A program made the position numbers and the translations under genes. DNA of 64,000 nt from Saccharothrix tamanrassetensis. Its GTDB lineage: Bacteria; Actinomycetota; Actinomycetes; Mycobacteriales; Pseudonocardiaceae. Below, piece after piece: positions 58,481-64,000 of this stretch. The stretch covers positions 372,001 through 436,000 of the forward strand of contig NZ_JACHJN010000004.1 of assembly GCF_014203665.1 (NCBI RefSeq). Reading direction: 5' to 3'. Each line of letters begins with the position of its first letter. The stretch's first letter is position 1. The notes below the pieces were generated by a model. That model was not told where the DNA came from. It worked only from the letters and a program-made list of their open reading frames with translations, and searched no databases.

Positions 58481-59680
58481 TTAGGGGGTTAGGTTGCCGT
58501 GGGCTGCTACTGCTCGGCCCTTGTGCACTACCAGGGTTCGTGGGGCTCGGTCCATTACGGCTGCGGTTACGGTGTCGCCGGGGACGACCAGCAGGTTGGC
58601 GGGAGAGCCTTCGGTCAGGCCGTGGGGGTGGCCGATCACCGATGCGCCGCCGCGGGTGGCTATGTCCACGCACATCTCGATCAGGGCGTCTTGGCGGAAG
58701 CCGTTGCGGTACGCGAGTTGCCAGGTTCGGTCGAGCATGTCGGCGTTGCCGTAGGGGGACCAGTAGTCGCGCATTCCGTCCTGCCCCAAGCCCAAGCGGA
58801 CGCCGGCCCAGCGCAGTTCGCGCAGCGGCAACGGGTCGCGGGTGCCGGGGGCTACGGTGGTCACGGCTACGTCGTGTTCGGCCAGTAGTTCGATGAGCTC
58901 GCGTTGACGATCCGCGTCTACAGTGGACAGTGCGAACGCGTGGCTTATGGTCACCTTGCCGCGCATGTCGAGTGCGGCGACGCGTTCGCAGATCAGTTCG
59001 ACCTGGAACGCGCCCAGTGACCCGGCGTCGTGCAGGTGGATGTCGACGCCGCGTTGGTGCTTCTCCGCCAAGCCGAACACGACGTCCAGGTGTCGCACGG
59101 GGTCGCGGTCGTAGCCTGCCGGGTCGAGGCCTCCGACCAGGTCCGCGCCTGCTCGCAGTGCTGCCTCCAGCAGGTCGGCGGTGCCCTTCTCGCGCAGGAT
59201 GCCGCATTGCGGGAACGCCACCACCTCCACCGACGCTCGGTCCGCGTGCGCCTCGCGGGCCGCCAGGACGCCCTCCAGCTTCTCCAGGCCGGAGTCGACG
59301 TCCACCTGCGCGTGGCTGCGCACCTGCGTCGTGCCGGCGGCGATGGTCCGGCCGAGGGTGTGGGTGGCTCGTTGGGCGACGGTCTGCTCGGCTGTGCGCC
59401 AGTTGCGGCGGTCGTTCTCGATCAGCTCGTGGAGGCTCGGTCCGGCCGTGTGCGGTCGGAATGGCAAGCCCAGGCGGGTCGAGTCCAGGTGGGCGTGGGC
59501 GTCGGTGAACGACGGCAGCAGCACGCCGTTCCCACCGTCCACCACGGGCACGCCGGGCGGGGCTGCCAGCGCGGTGCCGATGGACGCCACCAGCCCGTTC
59601 GAACACAGCACGTCCACCGTCGGCACGTCAAGGCTGTTGGGCCACGGCCGCACGGAGCGGATCAGCAGATCACCGGTCAC
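58481..59680 (-). CDS. Amidohydrolase family protein
   Basis: 399 residues from GTG 59680, overlapping the stop of the FAD oxidase upstream by 4 bp (GTGA). Amidohydrolase features: LLPSFTDAHAHLDSTRLGLP (metal HxH), IHLHDAGS, VTISHAFALS (metal His), LGQDGMRDYW (metal Asp) and AVMDRAPRTLVVHKGRAVA. Cytosine-deaminase-like order. Hydrolyses C-N bonds of cyclic amides or amines; substrate unknown. Transcribed with the FAD-dependent oxidase. Confidence 0.88.
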   Translation of the reverse strand: MTGDLLIRSVRPWPNSLDVPTVDVLCSNGLVASIGTALAAPPGVPVVDGGNGVLLPSFTDAHAHLDSTRLGLPFRPHTAGPSLHELIENDRRNWRTAEQTVAQRATHTLGRTIAAGTTQVRSHAQVDVDSGLEKLEGVLAAREAHADRASVEVVAFPQCGILREKGTADLLEAALRAGADLVGGLDPAGYDRDPVRHLDVVFGLAEKHQRGVDIHLHDAGSLGAFQVELICERVAALDMRGKVTISHAFALSTVDADRQRELIELLAEHDVAVTTVAPGTRDPLPLRELRWAGVRLGLGQDGMRDYWSPYGNADMLDRTWQLAYRNGFRQDALIEMCVDIATRGGASVIGHPHGLTEGSPANLLVVPGDTVTAAVMDRAPRTLVVHKGRAVAAHGNLTP

Positions 59681-61293
59681 CCCGGTGAAGCTAGACCGGT
59701 CGGCAGGAGCTTGCCAGGGTTGAGCACGCCGGTCGGGTCCAGTGTCCGCTTGACGGACGCCAGCACCGCCACGCCGAGCCCCCCGATCTCGGCCTCCAGG
59801 TACGGGGCGTGATCGGTCCCTACCGCGTGGTGGTGGCTGATCGTGCCGGTGCCGGTGATCGCCTCGCTCGCGGCGGCCTTGGCGACCTGCCACTGTCCTA
59901 TTGGGTCGTCGGCGTCACGTGCGGCGAGGACCGTGAAGTACAGGGATGCGCCGGTTTCGTATGCGTGCGAGATGTGGCACATGACGATGCAGTTGCCCAG
60001 TGCGTCGGACAAGGCCGCTCGGACGGCCGTGCGCAGTTCGGAGACACGCGACCAGTGTGTGGCCGTCTCCAACGTCTCCACGCACACGCCTAGTTCCATC
60101 AGCGTGTCGCGTTGGCGGGGGCCGTTGAACCGGCCGTGTCGCCAGGCCTCGCCGAGGGCTCGTCCCAGGGACAGGAGCTTCAGGCCTCGTAGGGTTTCCT
60201 TGCGGCGACGACGGATCTCGTCCTCGGATCGGCCGTGCCAGCCGAGGATGAGCAGGCACGGCTCGGCGACGCCTCGTGCCCGCAGGTACGCCTTCAGCGC
60301 GGCGGTCTTCCAGCCTCCGGCGAGGGCCAGCGACACCTCGGTTTCGTCCACATCCGACAGACGGGTCACGTCGGCCGGCAGGTGGCTTTGGGCGAGGGCG
60401 CGCACGGTGGCCGATCCGCGCTCCCAACCGTCGACCACGAAGCCTTCGTAGCGTTCGACCCGGGGCCGTGGCCGCACGCGCACCGACACTTCGGTGATGA
60501 CGCCGAGGGCGCCTTCGCTGCCGACCACGAGCTGCTTGAGGTCCGGCCCGGCGGCCGAGGCGGGCGCGGTGCCGAGTCGCCACTCGCCGACCGGGGTGGC
60601 CAGGCGGACGCCCTCGACCATGTCCTCGAACCTGCCGTAGCCGGACGACGCCTGGCCGGCGGAACGGGTGGCCGCGAAGCCGCCGATGGTGGCCCGCTCG
60701 TAGGACTGCGGCACGTGCCCGATGGTCAGGCCGTGCGGGGCCAGCAGGCGTTCGGCCTGCGGTGCGGGCAGGCCGGCCTGGAGCACCGCGATGCGGGACA
60801 CCGGGTCCACGGAGACCAGCTTGTCCAGCCGGACGAGGTCGAGCGTGATCACGGCCGCCTTGTCCCCGCGCAACGCCGCCACACCACCCACCACGGACGT
60901 GCCGCCCCCGAACGGCACGACCGCCACGTCGTGTTCGGCGCACGTCCGCAGCACATCGGTGACCTGCTCCGGCGTCGCGGGCAGCACTACGGCGTCGGGC
61001 ACGGCCGGCGTCCCCTCCCCGCGTTGCCCCAGCAGGTCGAGGTAGGACAGGCCGCCTGTCCGACCCAGCCGCGAGTCCCGGTCGACGCGCACGAAACCGG
61101 GCCCGACCACGGCATCCAGTGCGGCGTGCGCGGCGCCCGACAACGCCGACGCGGGCACGTCCGGCGTGCGGGCGGGGGTCCTGACGTCCGACAGCCCGGT
61201 CCGCTGCCGGAGCCACTTGAGGGCGTGCGGCGGCAGCGTTCCCGTCGTTGGTGACCACCTGCCCCGGAGGGTGTGGTCGATGCGCTCGGTCAC
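59677..61293 (-). CDS. FAD-binding oxidoreductase, alkyl-dihydroxyacetonephosphate synthase-like
   Basis: About 538 residues; I favour GTG 61293 (VTERIDHTLRGRW) because the ATG at 61311 lies in the TetR promoter. Typical ADPS order: PDAVVLPATPEQVTDVLRTCAEHDVAVVPFGGGTSVVGG, GHVPQSYERATIGGFAATRSAGQASSGYGRFEDMV, VVGSEGALGVITEVSVRVRP, and TGTISHHHAVGTDHAPYLEAEIG. ADPS-like enzymes make ether-lipid precursors with FAD. Divergent from a TetR/glpD unit, consistent with glycerolipid metabolism; the exact reaction is not established. Confidence 0.88.
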   Translation of the reverse strand: MTERIDHTLRGRWSPTTGTLPPHALKWLRQRTGLSDVRTPARTPDVPASALSGAAHAALDAVVGPGFVRVDRDSRLGRTGGLSYLDLLGQRGEGTPAVPDAVVLPATPEQVTDVLRTCAEHDVAVVPFGGGTSVVGGVAALRGDKAAVITLDLVRLDKLVSVDPVSRIAVLQAGLPAPQAERLLAPHGLTIGHVPQSYERATIGGFAATRSAGQASSGYGRFEDMVEGVRLATPVGEWRLGTAPASAAGPDLKQLVVGSEGALGVITEVSVRVRPRPRVERYEGFVVDGWERGSATVRALAQSHLPADVTRLSDVDETEVSLALAGGWKTAALKAYLRARGVAEPCLLILGWHGRSEDEIRRRRKETLRGLKLLSLGRALGEAWRHGRFNGPRQRDTLMELGVCVETLETATHWSRVSELRTAVRAALSDALGNCIVMCHISHAYETGASLYFTVLAARDADDPIGQWQVAKAAASEAITGTGTISHHHAVGTDHAPYLEAEIGGLGVAVLASVKRTLDPTGVLNPGKLLPTGLASPG

Positions 61294-61296
61294 CGC

Positions 61297-61326
61297 TACA
61301 GTGTTACACATGACGTCTCAACGTCA
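61297..61326. promoter_or_regulatory. TetR promoter and operator region
   Basis: A TACAGT -10-like element (61297-61302) ends 7 bp before the TetR ATG (61310), implying a leaderless transcript. GTGTTACAC (61301-61309) is a 9-bp palindrome and TGACGT-N4-ACGTCA (61311-61326) a dyad over the start of the TetR gene, either of which may be its operator. Confidence 0.45.
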
Positions 61327-61885
61327 CAGTGATGACGCCCTGCTGGACGCGGCCCGCGACTGCGTGGTCGAGGTCGGTGTCCGCCGCACCACCCTGACGG
61401 ACATCGCCAAGCGCGCCGGCGTCAGCCGGATGACCCTCTACCGCCGGTTCCCGGACGTTCGCACCCTGGTCAGGACGTTGATGACCAGGGAGTTCGGCGC
61501 GCTGCTGCGCCGGGTCGAAGAACCCGGGCCGGATGGGGCGAACGCCCGTGAGTGCCTGGTCGGCCGGACCATCGCGGGCATCCGGCTGCTCGCCGCCGAC
61601 CCGTTGATGCGCCGCGTGCTCGACCTGGACGCCGAACTGATGCTGCCCTACCTCGTGCAACGGCTGGGCAGCACGCAGCGGCTGGTGGAGGAGTTCCTGC
61701 TGGGTCAGATCGAGGCGGGCCACGCGGACGGCTCGATCCGGCCCGGCGACTCCGCCGCCCAGGCCCGCTTGGTGCTGCTGACCGCCCAGTCGATGGTGCT
61801 GTCGATCCGTCCGGCGACCGCCGACCTGGACTTCGACGCGCTGCTCGCCGAACTGGCCGGCTTCCTCGACGCGGCCCTGTCGTGA
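61310..61885 (+). CDS. TetR family transcriptional regulator
   Basis: 191 residues from ATG 61310. HTH: CVVEVGVRRTTLTDIAKRAGVSRMTLYRRFPDVRTLVRTLM. The C-terminal domain resembles TetR_C. It overlaps the glpD start by 4 bp (GTGA), so the regulator and enzyme are co-translated, and faces the ADPS-like oxidase. A likely local repressor of glycerolipid-type metabolism at this locus. Confidence 0.9.
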   Translation: MTSQRHSDDALLDAARDCVVEVGVRRTTLTDIAKRAGVSRMTLYRRFPDVRTLVRTLMTREFGALLRRVEEPGPDGANARECLVGRTIAGIRLLAADPLMRRVLDLDAELMLPYLVQRLGSTQRLVEEFLLGQIEAGHADGSIRPGDSAAQARLVLLTAQSMVLSIRPATADLDFDALLAELAGFLDAALS

Positions 61886-63351
61886 GCACGTCGCTCAACG
61901 CCGCACGCCGGCGGCGTGAACTGGACGAGGTCGCGGACGGGACGGTCGACCTGCTGGTCGTCGGGGGCGGCGTCACGGGTGCGGGCGTCGCGCTGGACGC
62001 GGCCTCGCGGGGCTTGGACGTCTGCCTGGTGGAGGCGCACGACCTGGCGTTCGGCACGTCCCGCTGGTCGAGCAAGCTGGTGCACGGCGGTCTGCGGTAC
62101 CTGGCGCAGGGAGAGGTGGGGCTGGCGTTCGAGAGCGCGGTGGAGCGCGGCGTGCTGATGACCCGCACCGCGCCGCACCTCGTACGGGCCCTGCCGCAGC
62201 TCGTCCCGTTGCACGGCAGGGGCAACGACCCGGTGGTGATGGCGGGCCTGCGGGCCGGCGACGTGCTGCGCCGACTGGCCCGCACGCCGTCCCGCGTGCT
62301 GCCGGGGCCGCGTCACGTGCCGGCCGCCGAAGCTTTCGCGCTCGCGCCGGGGCTGCGGAGGGACGGGTTGCGTGGCGGACTGCTGAGCTTCGACGGCCAG
62401 TTGGTCGACGACGCCCGGCTGGTTGTCGCTCTGGCCCGTACGGCGGCCGGGTTCGGGGCGCGGATCATCACCAGGGCGAAGGTGACGGGCCTGCACGGTC
62501 GTGAAGCGCACGTGCGGGACGGGCTGACCGGTGAATCCCTCGTCGTGAAGGCAAGAGCGGTGGTGAACGCGGCCGGGGTGTGGGCGGGGCAGTTGGTCGA
62601 CGTGAAGCTGCGGCCGTCGCGCGGGTCGCATCTCGTGCTGCGCGCGGACTCCCTGGGGTTGAGCCACACCGCGCTGACGGTGCCGGTCCCCGGTCGGCGC
62701 AACCGGTTCGCGCTCGTGCTGCCCCAGCAGGACGGGCGGGTGTACGTGGGGTTGACGGATGAGCCGGTGGAGGGGCCGATCCCGGACGTGCCGAACGTTC
62801 CGGCGTCCGATGTGGACTTCCTGCTCGACGTCGCTTCTTCCGTGCTGGACAGGAAACTGACGCACGCCGATGTGCTGGGCAGCTTCGCGGGTCTGCGTCC
62901 GCTGCTGGACACGGGTGAGGGGCCGAGTGCCGACCTGTCCCGCCGGCACGCCGTGCTGACCGAGGGCGGTGTCACGACGGTGGTCGGCGGCAAGCTCACG
63001 ACGTACCGGCGGATGGCGGCCGATGCGGTGGACGCGACCGGTCTCACGGCGGTGAGGTCACGCACGAAGTCGTTGCCGCTCGTCGGTTCCGGGCCGGTGA
63101 ATGAGCCGGTGCACGAGGCGGCGCAGGAGATGGCGCAGGAGGCGGCGCGGTTGGTCGGGCGGTACGGGAGCGAGGCGCGCGCGGTCGCCGAGATCGGCGA
63201 GTTCGCCTGGGCGGTGCGGCACGAGGGCGCGTTGGACGTGGACGACGTGCTGGACCGCCGGACGCGGATCGGGCTGGTGCCGGCGGACCGCCGGGCTCGG
63301 GAGCCCGAGGCGCGGCAACGGACCGCCGAGGAGCTGGCTGCGCTGGCGTGA
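61882..63351 (+). CDS. glpD: Glycerol-3-phosphate dehydrogenase
   Basis: 489 residues from GTG 61882. FAD-dependent: DLLVVGGGVTGAGVALDAASRGLDVCLVEAHDLAFGTSRWSSKLVHGGLRYL, then GLLSFDGQLVDDARLVVALARTA, VVNAAGVWAGQLVDV, FALVLPQQDGRVYVGLTDEP, VVGGKLTTYRRMA. The C-terminal helical domain (YGSEARAVAEIGEFAWAVRHEGALDVDDVLDRRTRIGL) is typical of GlpD. Oxidises glycerol-3-phosphate to DHAP at the membrane with quinone as acceptor. Coupled to the TetR gene. Confidence 0.93.
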   Translation: MSTSLNAARRRRELDEVADGTVDLLVVGGGVTGAGVALDAASRGLDVCLVEAHDLAFGTSRWSSKLVHGGLRYLAQGEVGLAFESAVERGVLMTRTAPHLVRALPQLVPLHGRGNDPVVMAGLRAGDVLRRLARTPSRVLPGPRHVPAAEAFALAPGLRRDGLRGGLLSFDGQLVDDARLVVALARTAAGFGARIITRAKVTGLHGREAHVRDGLTGESLVVKARAVVNAAGVWAGQLVDVKLRPSRGSHLVLRADSLGLSHTALTVPVPGRRNRFALVLPQQDGRVYVGLTDEPVEGPIPDVPNVPASDVDFLLDVASSVLDRKLTHADVLGSFAGLRPLLDTGEGPSADLSRRHAVLTEGGVTTVVGGKLTTYRRMAADAVDATGLTAVRSRTKSLPLVGSGPVNEPVHEAAQEMAQEAARLVGRYGSEARAVAEIGEFAWAVRHEGALDVDDVLDRRTRIGLVPADRRAREPEARQRTAEELAALA

Positions 63352-63385
63352 CGGGGCCGGCCCGCGCGGGAGTCCGGGAAGGGCA

Positions 63386-63417
63386 AAGGGGGACCTCCCG
63401 CCCAGGAGGTCCCCCTT
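63386..63417. terminator. Bidirectional terminator between convergent genes
   Basis: Perfect 13-bp stem AAGGGGGACCTCC (63386-63398) pairing with 63405-63417, 6-nt loop, symmetric A/T ends. It separates glpD from the leftward Gly-rich gene. Confidence 0.9.
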
Positions 63418-63421
63418 CGTC

Positions 63422-64000
63422 TCACTCGCCGATGATCGGCTTGGCCGCCTTCGGCGGCTCCTCGATCAGCGGCTCGCCTTCCAGCCGCACCTTGCGCTGG
63501 TGGTCCTTGCCGTCGCCCTGGCCGGGCTGGCCCGCCATCGGGGGCATCATGCCGCCCATCATGCCGCCGCCGGCACCGCCACGACCGCCGCCGGCACCGC
63601 CGCCGACGCCGCCGTGGGCACCGGCCGCGGCGGGCGCGCCCGCGGGGCCGACCCCGGACGAGCCGCCGGCCTGCAACGTCTGGCCCACGCCGCCGGCTCC
63701 GGCACCGCCACCACCGACGCCACCGCCACCGCCACCGACGCCGACGCCGCCCGGGATGCCGCCACCGCCACCGCCGGAGAACCCGCCGCCGCCACCGCCA
63801 CCGCCGGTCGTGCTCGGCAGGTCGGGCGTGGAGAACGGACGCGCGGTCGGCACGTACGGGGTGGTGGGCGTGGTCGTGTTGGTCGCGTGCGTCACATCAC
63901 GCGTCCCGGCCGGGTACGTGATCGGGTTGACGCGGGATCCGGGCGTCGAACCGCCCGCCGGAACCCAGCGGCCCGGCTCCCAGTGGCCACCGCCGGTCGC
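63422..64000 (-). CDS. C-terminal part of a Gly-rich PPE/WXG-type secreted protein (truncated by window)
   Basis: The frame stays open to the window edge, upstream of a GTG at 63895, so this is only the C-terminus. The visible part has WEPGRWVPAGGSTPGSRVNPITYPAGTR, then Thr/Pro-rich segments, a long Gly tract (GGGGGGGGFSGGGG...) and GGMMGGMMPPMAG near the end, finishing DHQRKVRLEGEPLIEEPPKAAKPIIGE. This C-terminal style is typical of PPE-like or WXG100-domain proteins exported by actinobacterial type VII secretion. The N-terminal domain is out of view, so the call is an inference. Confidence 0.65.
   Translation of the reverse strand, partial: ATGGGHWEPGRWVPAGGSTPGSRVNPITYPAGTRDVTHATNTTTPTTPYVPTARPFSTPDLPSTTGGGGGGGGFSGGGGGGIPGGVGVGGGGGGVGGGGAGAGGVGQTLQAGGSSGVGPAGAPAAAGAHGGVGGGAGGGRGGAGGGMMGGMMPPMAGQPGQGDGKDHQRKVRLEGEPLIEEPPKAAKPIIGE

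Overview
ORGANISM. The window is uniformly GC-rich with strong third-position GC bias, many GTG starts and many 1-8 bp start/stop overlaps, so it comes from an actinomycete chromosome. Several features point towards Pseudonocardiaceae (Saccharothrix/Actinosynnema/Lentzea-like): an iniBAC-type dynamin cluster, XRE-DUF5753/DUF397 regulatory pairs, a PF04672-type methyltransferase, a deazaflavin-dependent (Ddn-like) reductase and a Gly-rich PPE-like C-terminus at the right edge. The genus is an inference. I saw no tRNA, rRNA, CRISPR array, insertion sequence or prophage block; this looks like chromosome-arm housekeeping and accessory DNA with about 60 genes. LEFT PART (1-18 kb). A membrane-anchored excalibur-domain protein; a Tat-exported intradiol-dioxygenase fused to a C-terminal carbohydrate-binding-like module, with its AraC regulator; a divergent pair of small helix-turn-helix proteins sharing an array of 16-bp operators; a TPR protein; a 49-residue cationic membrane peptide; a Fic-fold protein that has lost both its catalytic and its inhibitory motif; a secreted sugar dehydrogenase with a PKD domain; an MBL hydrolase translationally coupled to a large LuxR (LAL) regulator; two small secreted proteins; a peroxiredoxin-like protein and a TetR regulator; and a DUF397/XRE-DUF5753 module. 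The convergent gap at 14875-15108 holds two strong hairpins (one a loop-free 44-bp palindrome), a perfect LexA-type SOS box and two perfect actinobacterial DnaA boxes. MIDDLE (18-34.5 kb). A methyltransferase; a four-gene ArsR-like/SRPBCC/DUF998/hydrolase operon with a clear operator; a DUF2306 membrane protein; alkylation-repair genes ogt and an ada-alkA fusion; a 1351-residue STAND NTPase with 14 WD40 repeats; a DUF2165 protein; a TetR plus lipoprotein carboxylesterase; and an ECF sigma gene, a low-complexity repeat ORF and a two-domain VOC protein chained by 8-bp overlaps. INI CLUSTER (34.5-42.6 kb). A LuxR/ATPase regulator (IniR-like) and an Hsp70-like protein are transcribed away from iniB-, iniA- and iniC-like genes. 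The known role of iniBAC homologues in cell-envelope stress suggests a membrane-remodelling unit with its own sensor. RIGHT PART (42.6-64 kb). LysR/PhzF, a deazaflavin reductase, a second LysR, a double gamma-glutamylcyclotransferase, a DUF4232-like lipoprotein, hydrolases, an orphan XRE-DUF5753 regulator and an SDR. At 51914-55634 a compact four-gene operon encodes two short helical proteins, an FtsK/HerA-type ATPase without membrane segments and a helical partner; this is the best candidate for a poorly described machine. Then two GNATs, a 17-bp tandem array, an MDR oxidoreductase, a 146-bp nested inverted repeat, and a TetR-governed divergent locus (glpD on one side; an ADPS-like FAD oxidase plus amidohydrolase on the other). 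The window ends inside a Gly-rich, type-VII-secretion-style protein.
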